Source: Clostridiales bacterium UBA4706 (GTDB taxonomy: Bacteria > Bacillota > Clostridia > Oscillospirales > Oscillospiraceae). From it: 29,906 bases of DNA. The DNA is taken from the NCBI GenBank assembly GCA_002404605.1, contig DHKA01000071.1:493-30398 (forward strand), read 5' to 3'. Below the pieces are notes generated by a model that did not search any database, was not told the origin of the DNA, and was given only the letters and a program-made list of their open reading frames with translations. Both the position numbers and the translations under genes were made by a program. Each line of letters starts with the position of its first letter. Within the stretch, counting starts at the first letter, position 1. Shown piece after piece: positions 1 through 8,413 of this stretch.

Positions 1-25
1 TGTCTAACTAATGGGGTGCAGTTCA
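1..25 (-). mobile_element. Possible terminal inverted repeat of an IS3-family (IS150-like) element, mostly outside the window
   Basis: Read on the minus strand from base 25 to base 1, the sequence starts TGAACTGCACCCC and ends GTTAGACA. From memory this resembles the IS150-type terminal repeat (TGTACTGCACCC followed by GTTGGAC), with about 19 of 25 positions agreeing. The element itself would then lie to the left of the window with its outer end at about base 25. No transposase reading frame or target duplication can be seen because the window stops here. It sits directly downstream of the last capsule gene, a common place for insertion sequences. Confidence 0.42.
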
Positions 26-92
26 AGACACTTGCGGGATTTTGTCTTATTTTGCAGACCGCGCTGCCGCAGTCGTTCCGCAGAGGGAAAAA

Positions 93-1505
93 TCAGTCCT
101 CCAACACCAGCGCGCCGGCGATCGTTCCCTTGAGATTCTGAATGATCTCAGCTTCGCGGATCACCTCGGTGTAACTGGATGTGCCCGTATGCTCGACCAG
201 AACGGTAAGGTCGCATTGGCCGACCTTGCGGATCGTGCCGGCATCCGACAAAACGCTGCCGCCGAGCAGGAACTTCTTCTCCGGGAGGTTGGTCCGGAAT
301 GCTTCGCAGGCGGCCTGAATGTATGCATCCTCCGCTCCGCCGGTCACGAGCACGGTGTTCGTCTCGGGGTAAGAACCCGCCAGATAGGACGCCGCCGTGG
401 CGTAAACGCTCGCCGCGTCTGTTGCGGTGGAGAGCCCCGCCTTTCCGCGCAGCTTTCGGTCGAGCTTGCCCATGGCGCGGATTTTCGCGGTGTCTGTGGG
501 CACTGCGCCGAGGATCCGGATCCGCATGCGCTGTGTCAGGCTGTCCGCCGAGTAAACGCGGTCGCTGACCGCCACCTGCATGCAGACGATAACGCAGGCG
601 ACCAGCGCACCGAGGATCGCTCCCACGATCGCCATTTTGAGACTGGCCTTCACTACGCCGTCGGTATTGCTGACCGGCGCTTCAAGGTTTTGGTATTCCT
701 CCTTCAGCTTCTCATAGCGCGCCGACTGGTCCGCATACTCCGTGCGAAGCTCCGTGAGCGCGTCCTCTTTGTCGCTTTGCGCCTGCGCCAGACTCGTGTC
801 GACCGTCGTGTAGGCGTTGCAGGTAAGTTTCGTGATCTCATGCGTGTCAATCGTCGTCCCGATCAGCTCCTGCGCAGCGGCAATGCCGCCATCCAGCAGG
901 ACAAGGATCTTTTCCGCCTCCTCCAGATCCCGCGCTATGACGCGCACGGTGAACATGCCCGAGCCGTTGCTCCAGGCCGCCACGAGTTCGTCAAGATAAC
1001 GCAGCTCCATATCGCACTTGTCGGCAACGGTCTGGAGGTTGGTCTCGCCTGTTAAGACACGCACATAGGCGTTCACGATCGTGTCCGTATAATCCGGGTC
1101 CTGGTATGACATGTCCGGTTGGATCCGGTAATTTGTTTTCACATAATAGGTCTGGTTTGCGACCGCGACATTGTACGGGTCGATCGCCATGTAGTAGGAG
1201 TTTTTCTCATACGTCTGCCGCTCGCTGATCTCCTCCGAGATACTGCGCAGACGTTTGAGAATATCGCTTCTCTCCTGCCGGTTGTTCGCAGCCAACGTCT
1301 CATACGTAGCCTGCGCTGTAGCAAGTTCTTCTGCGTTCTTGCGCAGGGAGCGGGCCGTCACAATGGATCGGGCACCGCCGGCAACAAGTGCCACAGCGAC
1401 CATCCAGTACAGCACCATTCTCCATCTCCGGCAGATCGCCCAGAAAAGCTGCCGCAGATCGATCTCCCGTTCCATATTGGGGACAACTTCTTGATTCACA
1501 TTCAT
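93..1505 (-). CDS. Wzz/CpsC-type polysaccharide chain-length protein with a degenerate BY-kinase-like C-terminus
   Basis: This 470-residue membrane protein has the layout of polysaccharide co-polymerases. A first transmembrane helix lies at about residues 29-50, followed by a long, partly coiled-coil extracytoplasmic region and a second helix near residues 288-312. Such proteins set polymer chain length together with the flippase and polymerase. After the second helix there is a cytoplasmic domain that resembles a bacterial tyrosine kinase: a strand TVLVTGG where Walker A would follow, and CDLTVLVEHTGTSS where Walker B and its loop would be. No GK[ST] motif is present, so it is probably not a working kinase. 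The ATG is preceded by AAAGGAAG at good spacing. It is the last capsule gene in the window, 24 bases after the UDP-sugar dehydrogenase gene. No separate kinase gene is visible. Confidence 0.8.
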   Translation of the reverse strand: MNVNQEVVPNMEREIDLRQLFWAICRRWRMVLYWMVAVALVAGGARSIVTARSLRKNAEELATAQATYETLAANNRQERSDILKRLRSISEEISERQTYEKNSYYMAIDPYNVAVANQTYYVKTNYRIQPDMSYQDPDYTDTIVNAYVRVLTGETNLQTVADKCDMELRYLDELVAAWSNGSGMFTVRVIARDLEEAEKILVLLDGGIAAAQELIGTTIDTHEITKLTCNAYTTVDTSLAQAQSDKEDALTELRTEYADQSARYEKLKEEYQNLEAPVSNTDGVVKASLKMAIVGAILGALVACVIVCMQVAVSDRVYSADSLTQRMRIRILGAVPTDTAKIRAMGKLDRKLRGKAGLSTATDAASVYATAASYLAGSYPETNTVLVTGGAEDAYIQAACEAFRTNLPEKKFLLGGSVLSDAGTIRKVGQCDLTVLVEHTGTSSYTEVIREAEIIQNLKGTIAGALVLED

Positions 1506-1529
1506 TGATGTACTTCCTTTATTTCTTTG

Positions 1530-2768
1530 TCAGTCTCTTCGGAATAGGTCTCTTGTGTAAACTTTGTCCTCCACATCCGAGAGCGTATCGCTCATACGGT
1601 TTGCCACGATAACATCCGACTCCCTCTTGAACTTCTCGATATCATTCACGACGGTCGAACCGAAGAACGTCTGTCCGTCCTGCAGCGTCGGCTCATAGAT
1701 GATGACCTCCGCGCCCTTGGCCTTCACGCGTTTCATAACACCCTGAATGCTCGACTTCCGGAAATTGTCGCTGTTGCTCTTCATCGTCAGACGGTACACG
1801 CCGACCGTGACCTTCCGCTCACGCGCTGCGTCCCAATCGCTGCTTCCCGTATAATACCCGGCCTTCTGCAGAACGCGCTCTGCAATAAAGTCCTTGCGGG
1901 TGCGGTTGGATTCGACGATCGCGCGGATCAGATTCTGCGGGACATCCTCGTAGTTCGCCAGAAGCTGCTTGGTGTCCTTCGGCAGGCAATAGCCGCCATA
2001 GCCGAACGAGGGATTATTATAATGCGTGCCGATCCGCGGGTCCAGGCATACGCCGTCAATGACCTCGACCGTGCTCAGGCCCTTCAGCTCGCAATAGGTG
2101 TCGAGCTCGTTGAAATAGGCCACGCGGAGAGCAAGATATGTATTGGCGAAGAGCTTGATCGCCTCGGCTTCGGTAAAGCCGGTATAGCGGACGTCGATGT
2201 TCTCCTTTGCCGCGCCTTCCACAAGAAGACCGGCGAGAAGCTCCGCGGTCTTCCGGGAAGCATCGTCGCAGCCGACGATAATGCGGCTGGGGTAGAGGTT
2301 ATCGTACAGGGCCTTGGATTCCCGCAGGAATTCCGGGCTGAAGATAATCTTGTCCGTGTGGTACTTCTCCCGGACGGACTTCGTATAGCCGACCGGGATC
2401 GTGCTTTTGATGACCATGTACACGTCCGGGTTGGCCTTCATGGTCTCCTCGATGGCGTCCTCGACCGCGGACGTATCGAAGTAGTTCTTCTGGCTGTCGT
2501 AGTTCGTCGGCGTGGCAATGATGACGAGCTCCGCCGAGGCATACGCAGCGGCTTTATCGGTGGTCGTCGTCAGATGCAGCGTGCGCTTGCCCGCTCTCGC
2601 CTCCGCAAAGAACCGCTCGATCTCATCGTCCTGGATGGGGCTGATGAACTGGTTCAGCTTCTCAGCCTTCTCCGGCGTAGTCGTGATGGCCGTGACTTCA
2701 TGGTGCTGCGCGAGCAGAACCGCCAAGCTCAAACCGACATAACCTACGCCAGCTACTGTGATTTTCAT
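1530..2768 (-). CDS. ugd: UDP-glucose 6-dehydrogenase family protein
   Basis: The enzyme oxidises the C6 alcohol of a UDP-hexose to a uronic acid with two NAD+, most likely giving UDP-glucuronate for the polysaccharide. The N-terminus has the Rossmann motif GVGYVGL (residues 7-13). The active-site strand GYGGYCLPKDTKQL carries the nucleophile Cys261, and EAIKLFANTYLALR supplies the conserved Lys205 and Asn209. The length of 412 fits the short UDP-glucose dehydrogenases such as E. coli Ugd and streptococcal HasB. UDP-ManNAc dehydrogenases share the fold, so the exact substrate is inferred. The start is supported by AAAGGAG seven bases upstream. It lies between the flippase and chain-length genes, in DNA that is GC-rich again compared with the flippase. 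Confidence 0.88.
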   Translation of the reverse strand: MKITVAGVGYVGLSLAVLLAQHHEVTAITTTPEKAEKLNQFISPIQDDEIERFFAEARAGKRTLHLTTTTDKAAAYASAELVIIATPTNYDSQKNYFDTSAVEDAIEETMKANPDVYMVIKSTIPVGYTKSVREKYHTDKIIFSPEFLRESKALYDNLYPSRIIVGCDDASRKTAELLAGLLVEGAAKENIDVRYTGFTEAEAIKLFANTYLALRVAYFNELDTYCELKGLSTVEVIDGVCLDPRIGTHYNNPSFGYGGYCLPKDTKQLLANYEDVPQNLIRAIVESNRTRKDFIAERVLQKAGYYTGSSDWDAARERKVTVGVYRLTMKSNSDNFRKSSIQGVMKRVKAKGAEVIIYEPTLQDGQTFFGSTVVNDIEKFKRESDVIVANRMSDTLSDVEDKVYTRDLFRRD

Positions 2769-2869
2769 TTATATTTCTCCTTTCATTTATCCACCCCTAC
2801 TGTGGGGCCCCTGCGTTGTGTTTCTTTGCTGGTTGTATGGTTGTATATAAAAGCTGTTTTATAAAAACT

Positions 2870-4270
2870 CTATTTTCCCCTTATTCGTTTCACAAAAACT
2901 ATCAAATACGGTTTCCAGACACTCTTATACACCAAAAGTGCCACAAGGACGCATCCTATCTGCATTAATTGAGCGTAAAAACTATTAGAATAGATTAACC
3001 CCGCCGATAGCAGAAGTAACACTGTTCCCATTACAAATTCTGCATTCATAACCTCGTAGCGTATATACTTTTTTGTGTGAAATGCTCTAAATATGAATAC
3101 AACTATATAACTTGTGCATGTAGCAATAGCTGCTCCATATACCCTCATTAACGGAATAAGCGCAAAATTTAAGCCAATATTCAGTAACGCTCCTAATGAT
3201 CCCGAAGCTAGATGGCCAAAACTATCTTTATGTACTGTATAACTGGTGGCCATAAAGCTTCCAAGCGTTAAATAAACCATACCTACTATTAGGAATGGAG
3301 TATACTTCCAAGCCGTACGGTAGCTTTCAGAAACATATAGCGTCAAAAAAGGCTTAATTACACATAGCATTGCAATTCCTATAAGCATGCTAATTGACAC
3401 TACTTTTTTATATACTCTGTTATTATATTCTTCTTCATCATCGGCCCCCTCTTCTTTAATCGCCGAATAACTCCAAGCTTGAGTAAAAATAGAAGTAAAC
3501 GTAGCAATCAACGTTGGAAGTTTATAGGAAACTGCGTATATGCCATTTGCCGCCGCGCCAACCATAACTGTAACCATAATGCGATCCGATGAATCCATGA
3601 CCCACCACATAAGTGAGCTGGGAATGAGAACTATTGAATACTTCAGCATTTCAGCCATTTTTGTTCTATTCAAGGGGACTTTTATCGCTTTATAGCACTT
3701 TCCAACTACAAAAGCATAGGCAGCTGTTATCGCGAAAGAAAGAATATATGCCAATAAGTATCCGCATATTCCTAAATCGAATACCACTAAAAAAACGATG
3801 TTTAGACCAGCAATTAATAATGTCTGTAAAATATTTCCAATTGAATAATAGAAAAGGAATTCCTTCCCGCGCAGATCATACAAAAGCACATTTCTTGATG
3901 CGAGAAAAATAATATAAAAATAGACCAGAAAACGTAAATCGGCCACTTTATCAAACAGCCGCAAAATCGGGATAAGAAGCATTCCTGCCACGCACCCGAA
4001 AAATAAAACCGTTAAACCTATTTTTGTATTTTCATCTTTATCAGCACCTTTGTCCAAATCAAATCGCATTACCGATTCGGCAATATTTAATGATAATATA
4101 GGAACAACAATAGTGCTTATTGTAGCAACCAAATCTACGATGCCATATTGCTCCGTTGTTAGAACATTAGTGTATAGCGGAACCATAAAAAATGAAATAA
4201 TCTTGGTTCCTAAACTTCCTAGTGCAAATATAGCTGTGTTCTTTATCAAATATTTTGCTCTATTATTCAT
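2870..4270 (-). CDS. wzx: Polysaccharide flippase, Wzx/RfbX type
   Basis: This is a very hydrophobic protein of about 466 residues with roughly 12-14 membrane segments and the N-terminal pattern of oligosaccharide flippases (KNTAIFALGSLGTKIISFF, then VPLYTNVLTTEQYG). Wzx proteins of the MOP superfamily move undecaprenyl-diphosphate-linked repeat units to the outer face of the membrane. The frame is open two codons further to a TTG at 4276, but the ATG at 4270 is the more natural start; no strong ribosome binding site precedes either. The gene is strikingly AT-rich and uses codons unlike the neighbouring dehydrogenase, which suggests recent acquisition. A gap of about 130 bases separates it from the ATP-grasp gene upstream. 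Confidence 0.87.
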   Translation of the reverse strand: MNNRAKYLIKNTAIFALGSLGTKIISFFMVPLYTNVLTTEQYGIVDLVATISTIVVPILSLNIAESVMRFDLDKGADKDENTKIGLTVLFFGCVAGMLLIPILRLFDKVADLRFLVYFYIIFLASRNVLLYDLRGKEFLFYYSIGNILQTLLIAGLNIVFLVVFDLGICGYLLAYILSFAITAAYAFVVGKCYKAIKVPLNRTKMAEMLKYSIVLIPSSLMWWVMDSSDRIMVTVMVGAAANGIYAVSYKLPTLIATFTSIFTQAWSYSAIKEEGADDEEEYNNRVYKKVVSISMLIGIAMLCVIKPFLTLYVSESYRTAWKYTPFLIVGMVYLTLGSFMATSYTVHKDSFGHLASGSLGALLNIGLNFALIPLMRVYGAAIATCTSYIVVFIFRAFHTKKYIRYEVMNAEFVMGTVLLLLSAGLIYSNSFYAQLMQIGCVLVALLVYKSVWKPYLIVFVKRIRGK

Positions 4271-4276
4271 TCTCAA

Positions 4277-4401
4277 ATATATTTATCCGTAAAACCGGAA
4301 GTCTTTCCTCTTAAACACCCATTTAGACATAGTAGTTAATGTTTTTCTCAAAGCATTTTTGATAACCAACGCTGTCAATCCTTCTAGTTTAACTTTATTG
4401 G
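4277..4401 (-). other. AT-rich intergenic gap with a short open stretch before wzx
   Basis: On the minus strand one frame stays open from the stop codon of the ATP-grasp gene to a TAA at 4283-4285. It encodes a basic peptide that includes ALVIKNALRKTL and SKWVFKRKDFRFYG. No start codon with a ribosome binding site is visible. It could be the worn C-terminal tail of a lost gene or simply chance in AT-rich DNA. I did not call it a gene. Confidence 0.25.
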
Positions 4402-5292
4402 TTAGCAATTAGAGATATCTAACAAATTCCCCATAATAATGTCGCCATCGCAAATATCGTTGTCTACGCCACCACAAGGTGTAAATGTTAGCTCTCCGAA
4501 ATAAATCCTGTCTCGCAAAATATACAAATCAACTCTAACGCAAGGAAATGGCATTGCCAGTCTTTCTGCATACTCAATTGCTGTATCTATCATGGCCGGT
4601 CTTTGTATTCTAATTTTCTCTGGCTGTTCCCGTGCATAGGATGAAAACGGTTGTACATTCCAATTCGTATCGAAAAAAACATAGTCGGCGTGCATCCCTT
4701 TTCTGTTTCGGCATACTAAAACGTACTTGACTTTACCGTTTATGCAGTAAAATTTATAATCTTCAGGTGAGTGTTCTTTCTCATCATTATCCGATCCCAT
4801 TCCAGATATATATTCTTCACATATGATTTTCGGAGGAATCCGCTTATAGTGCATCTCTCCGTACCAGAGCCAGTATTTTGAATTTCCCCATTTCTGCATT
4901 TTTTCCAAAACAGCCTCTTTGCTACAAGCACTCTTTTCTGTGCATATATAATTGAAGCCTGCGCCAAAGTTCCATTTCAAAACAAATTTATCCGGCAGGG
5001 TGTCCCATTCAATCTTTTTTGGGGTATCCCACACGCCAATGCAAGGTATTAGAATTTCACCACATCCGCAATCCCGAACATATTCTCTGACGTTATATTT
5101 GTCTGCGCATTTAATTACCAAAGAATCATTAACATATTTATTCAATTCAAGCCATATTATTTTTTCATTAAATGTACTCGGCGCACTTAGGTTCATTTTC
5201 TTTCCAAATTTTCTCCAGTATCTATAGCCAAAATTAAGTTTCGGGGAAAGTACAGAAAGGAAACACATTAAAAAATGATTAAACTTATTCAT
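4402..5292 (-). CDS. TupA-like ATP-grasp family protein
   Basis: This 296-residue protein matches the TupA-like ATP-grasp family found in exopolysaccharide and teichuronopeptide gene clusters. Visible family signatures are the N-terminal LNFGYRYWRKFGKKMNL and FNEKIIWLELN, the nucleotide-binding strand KFVLKWNFGAGFNYIC, and ICEEYISG followed by DYKFYCINGKVKYV. Near the C-terminus RVDLYILRDRIYFGELTF carries the acidic metal ligands typical of ATP-grasp enzymes. The family is thought to attach an amino acid or other group to a glycan, but the reaction here is unknown. The ATG has AAGGAGAAGAA just upstream. The gene follows a glycosyltransferase by 17 bases and is AT-rich like its neighbours. Confidence 0.82.
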   Translation of the reverse strand: MNKFNHFLMCFLSVLSPKLNFGYRYWRKFGKKMNLSAPSTFNEKIIWLELNKYVNDSLVIKCADKYNVREYVRDCGCGEILIPCIGVWDTPKKIEWDTLPDKFVLKWNFGAGFNYICTEKSACSKEAVLEKMQKWGNSKYWLWYGEMHYKRIPPKIICEEYISGMGSDNDEKEHSPEDYKFYCINGKVKYVLVCRNRKGMHADYVFFDTNWNVQPFSSYAREQPEKIRIQRPAMIDTAIEYAERLAMPFPCVRVDLYILRDRIYFGELTFTPCGGVDNDICDGDIIMGNLLDISNC

Positions 5293-5309
5293 TTCTTCTC
5301 CTTAGAATC

Positions 5310-6206
5310 TTATTTGATTCCTAATGCTCTGGGGTCATCCCCCCGAAATCCTGCCAGCGCAGCCTTCAATTGCTGGACTCTTATTCCAAAAAAGCGAACC
5401 AGGAAGCCCGAAACTTCCTTTGAAGAAATTCCGTTCTTTCTCATCTGTTTTGCCAATTTCAGATATGTATCAAACTTGAATATCTTCAGAAAATAAACCG
5501 CCCAAAGTTTCAGCTTGCTTTTATTGGATATCCGATAGTGCTTGCCGGCTCCGAATGCCGAGCGCTTCTCTCTTGTGAGTATTTCATTATACGTCTTTCT
5601 TGACGGGTGGTAAACCAGCGCTTTTTCCAAGAACAGCAGCTTCATTCCGCATCTGACGGCTCTTGTGGACCATTCAAAATCTCCGCCTGCAAATCTCTCC
5701 TCAAAGACTCCCACTCGTTCCTCAAGGTCGCTTTTCAGCACGGACATGTTGGCTGTAGCAACACGGCCTGCGCTCACATTGCTCTTTGTTCTGCTCAAAT
5801 GCGTTATCGAGTCTAGGCGCTCCCAAACGTTATTCTCAACGATCTCCAGCAGCACGTTTCCCGCAATAAACGTACCCGGCTGAATATTGTTTCTAATCGT
5901 GCTGAGCCACTCTTTCGTGGGTTTGCAGTCGGAATCCGTAAAAACGAGTATCTCCCCAGAGGCATGCCTTATTCCGTAATTCCGCGCTGCATACGAATCG
6001 GCCTTTTCATTGTAAAAATAATACTTGTATCTATCGCAGCTCTTCGTTTTTTCCAGACACAGGCTGCCGGTATTATCTGTTGACCCATTATCAACAAGAA
6101 GAATCTCATCCCCCTCGATAAACTCGTTGCTGTCCAGGCAATTAAACAAGGAAGGCAAAAATTTTTCGGAATTGAAAATCGGAATTATTATCGAAACAGT
6201 TCTCAT
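5310..6206 (-). CDS. Glycosyltransferase family 2 protein
   Basis: This is a 298-residue GT-A glycosyltransferase. The N-terminus VSIIIPIFNSEKF and the DEILLVDNGSTDNTG strand form the nucleotide-sugar site, VFTDSDCKP contains the metal-binding DxD, and FAGGDFEWSTRAVRCG is the acceptor-side acidic ED-like motif. It should transfer one sugar from an NDP donor to the lipid-linked repeat unit at the inner face of the membrane; donor and linkage cannot be read from sequence. A basic C-terminal region (residues about 225-260) may rest on the membrane. It lies between the EpsG-like polymerase and the ATP-grasp gene in one transcription unit. Confidence 0.87.
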   Translation of the reverse strand: MRTVSIIIPIFNSEKFLPSLFNCLDSNEFIEGDEILLVDNGSTDNTGSLCLEKTKSCDRYKYYFYNEKADSYAARNYGIRHASGEILVFTDSDCKPTKEWLSTIRNNIQPGTFIAGNVLLEIVENNVWERLDSITHLSRTKSNVSAGRVATANMSVLKSDLEERVGVFEERFAGGDFEWSTRAVRCGMKLLFLEKALVYHPSRKTYNEILTREKRSAFGAGKHYRISNKSKLKLWAVYFLKIFKFDTYLKLAKQMRKNGISSKEVSGFLVRFFGIRVQQLKAALAGFRGDDPRALGIK

Positions 6207-6296
6207 AATCTGTTAATTCCATCTCTGCTGCAGCAAAAGATTTTCCTTTCTATTATTTGAGCGCTTTCATTCAAGCCTTTCAAATTACTTTTTTGC

Positions 6297-7412
6297 TTAT
6301 GCAATATAATACGGAACAATTCCCTGCCCTTTACCCAGCAGGCTCATCACGAACCCATAGCCAACAATGAGCACGAGTATCGCGCTATATATAAATATAT
6401 TGCTCCGAGCAACCATTTGATCGTGATATGTATCGGTTTTTCTGGCACAATCTTTTGTAAGAATACCAAAGTACACGCACTCAAATATTAAGAAGCTATA
6501 CCCGGCCCGTTCCATAAAGGGGAAGAAATATCCAAGAAATGATGTCAGCAGCCCTACAGAATAGAAAATCACCGTAGATTTTCTCGCCCTGTACTCCCGG
6601 AATTCTTCTTCGCTGAAATGCTTTGGTTTTTCCGGAAAAACCCTTTTTTTGCTGATATACAAAGTAGCAACAAGAAAAAAGATCTTCATCGGAAGCATAA
6701 TTCCAAGATTCAGGTTTATCGTTTTAAAATACTTGATATATTTTGAAAGCAGATTGCCAGCTATAAAACTATAAGCGACGGGGATGGCAATAATAGCCGC
6801 AGCAACCCCAAAGCAAATAATCCTCCGCTGTCTTTTTGAAAGGTTTTTCCACAAAAAGACATCCGCCGCTATGAAAGTCACGCAGATAAGAGAGGTCTTA
6901 TGCAGGAAGATCGCACTTAAAATAACGACAAGCAGAAATGAGAGGTATTTTCTTTTTTCCAACAGTCTGGAAAAATAAAAAATTACCGCAATCGCAAGGA
7001 GCTGCCGTGTAATATTAAGCGTAAACCCGTAAAATCCCGCATAATAACACAGAACCATGCAGGGAACCGATGCGATTTTTCGGAAATCCCACAATCTTTT
7101 GATGATCAGGTAATTGGTGAAAAAAGCAATTACCGTAAACACAAAAGAAGTGTTATTCCATATGGTAAGAAGACATTTTATAAGAAATTTGAATCCCGCT
7201 TCCAGCCCATAAGCCAATTCTGGGTGTCCGTCCGCTATACACTTAAATTTTGAAATATATGCCGGTGTATCGATTCCAACGTTTTCTCCTCTTAAACCGG
7301 CAACAAGTGTCAACAGTGCGACCACAATCATAAGAAACCCGAATTTATCGCGTTTACTGGCTATTCTTGAAGCACCCCATATCAATGGAATAAGCAAAAA
7401 GTAAATTAGCAT
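6297..7412 (-). CDS. EpsG family polysaccharide polymerase (Wzy-like)
   Basis: This 371-residue integral membrane protein has about ten hydrophobic segments. Near residues 43-58 it carries LRGENVGIDTPAYISKF, matching the LRG-x-x-x-G-x-D-T-x-x-Y signature of EpsG proteins. EpsG-type proteins are the presumed polymerases that join repeat units on the outer face of the membrane in Gram-positive exopolysaccharide systems. The ATG is preceded only by a weak purine run (AAGAGAGAG). The O-antigen-ligase-like protein at 13943-15526 is a second candidate for a polymerase or ligase, so the division of labour is open. Confidence 0.82.
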   Translation of the reverse strand: MLIYFLLIPLIWGASRIASKRDKFGFLMIVVALLTLVAGLRGENVGIDTPAYISKFKCIADGHPELAYGLEAGFKFLIKCLLTIWNNTSFVFTVIAFFTNYLIIKRLWDFRKIASVPCMVLCYYAGFYGFTLNITRQLLAIAVIFYFSRLLEKRKYLSFLLVVILSAIFLHKTSLICVTFIAADVFLWKNLSKRQRRIICFGVAAAIIAIPVAYSFIAGNLLSKYIKYFKTINLNLGIMLPMKIFFLVATLYISKKRVFPEKPKHFSEEEFREYRARKSTVIFYSVGLLTSFLGYFFPFMERAGYSFLIFECVYFGILTKDCARKTDTYHDQMVARSNIFIYSAILVLIVGYGFVMSLLGKGQGIVPYYIA

Positions 7413-7519
7413 TTTGTCTCTCTCTTTGTATAGCGTTTTGTTTCGGGCGCTATGAATGTTACCACAAAAATCTTAGCGGAGCAATCCGTATCAGCGTTTC
7501 TGTCCTGCCGCGGTATTTC

Positions 7520-8281
7520 TTATGCTTTGCCCGTCATCTTTTTATATGCTTTTTTCCAGGCAATACCGTAATACCGCTTACTTCTTCTCAGGGCATCCTG
7601 CAAGCAAAGCAGTTTCCAGTATTTTCTCGAGATCGCCTTGAACAGTGCGCCTTGATCCCGAAGAAATTTATCATCGTATCCGGCGTTCCATGTAGATTCC
7701 CGCTCTTCCGTCAGCTCTGCCAGCGTTACCGGAACAGCGTAAATTTTAAGTCCGGCCTTCAGGCAATCCGTCAGAAAAATATTGTCTTCTCCGTGGCAGT
7801 GCTCCGTACCGCCGCCGAAACACTGGTTAAAGTAGATGCCATTCTCCCGGACACTTTTCAGCTTCACAGCGATCCTCGCCGCACCGTATCTCAAATAGTT
7901 CAGATACCCAACTTTTTCTTCTTTCTTAATTATGTACCGTGTCGGTTTTTTTTCCTTGAGATTAAAAATAATAATGTCGGCATCCGGATGGCTGAGAAAG
8001 GCATTCTCGACGATCTTCTCATAGCCATCGACGTACCGCATATCATCGTCCGCAATCAGACATATTTCGCCGTCCGCCCGCATCAAGGCGTTATTTCTGT
8101 TTAATCCCACGCCCCGCTCAGCGAAATTCAAATATTTTGCCCTATACCCGTGAAATTGAAAATCCTCAATTTCGTTTCTATCGCATTGGTTCCCGACAAT
8201 AACATCTGTGTTGATATTCAAACGCTCCAGCAGGCTGTGATCCGTCTGATTCATTGCCGCAACTAATACCTGAATTTCCAT
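7520..8281 (-). CDS. Glycosyltransferase, GT-A fold (family 2-like)
   Basis: This 253-residue protein starts MEIQVLVAAMNQTD and contains ERGVGLNRNNALMRADGEICLIADDDM, in which ADDD is the metal-binding acidic motif. GGGTEHCHGEDNIFLTDCLKAG is the usual acceptor-side motif with ED. It is shorter and more divergent than the two neighbouring GT2 proteins, but the same role in repeat-unit assembly is likely. The ATG has GAGAGG five bases upstream. Downstream of the stop codon another frame stays open for about 25 codons (ending RIAPLRFLW), so the C-terminus may have been changed by a small indel. The sugar donor is unknown. Confidence 0.8.
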   Translation of the reverse strand: MEIQVLVAAMNQTDHSLLERLNINTDVIVGNQCDRNEIEDFQFHGYRAKYLNFAERGVGLNRNNALMRADGEICLIADDDMRYVDGYEKIVENAFLSHPDADIIIFNLKEKKPTRYIIKKEEKVGYLNYLRYGAARIAVKLKSVRENGIYFNQCFGGGTEHCHGEDNIFLTDCLKAGLKIYAVPVTLAELTEERESTWNAGYDDKFLRDQGALFKAISRKYWKLLCLQDALRRSKRYYGIAWKKAYKKMTGKA

Positions 8282-8413
8282 CTTTGCCTCTCAACATACT
8301 TTTTCTTCTTATACAGCCCAAATACCATATTTCTGCCGGTATAGGTCAGGCCCTTTCTGCTTCCCGGAAGAGCTTAACGCTGATATGTAACAGCGTTCAT
8401 AGTACTGTCCGCT
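8282..8413 (-). pseudogene. Possible remnant of a second glycosyltransferase 3' end
   Basis: The gap between two glycosyltransferase genes can be read on the minus strand as RNMVFGLYKKKKYVERQR (about 8280-8335). This resembles the C-terminus of the upstream glycosyltransferase, WNMWFGFWKKRNYEKKRE, sharing N-M-x-F-G, K-K and Y at the same spacing. The nucleotide sequences also align. The reading frame is broken by a stop just upstream. I infer a leftover 3' end from a duplicated or replaced glycosyltransferase gene; chance similarity of short basic tails is possible. Confidence 0.38.

Noticed and set aside
42..1055. Plus-strand open frame antisense to the Wzz-like gene
   Set aside because: Arg-rich shadow translation; the minus-strand gene has the membrane helices and a good ribosome binding site.
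2800..2845. GGGGCCCC and CCCC-N6-GGGG palindromes before the UDP-glucose dehydrogenase gene as a terminator or operator
   Set aside because: The possible stem is only four base pairs and no T run or second site is present; I also found no convincing promoter there.
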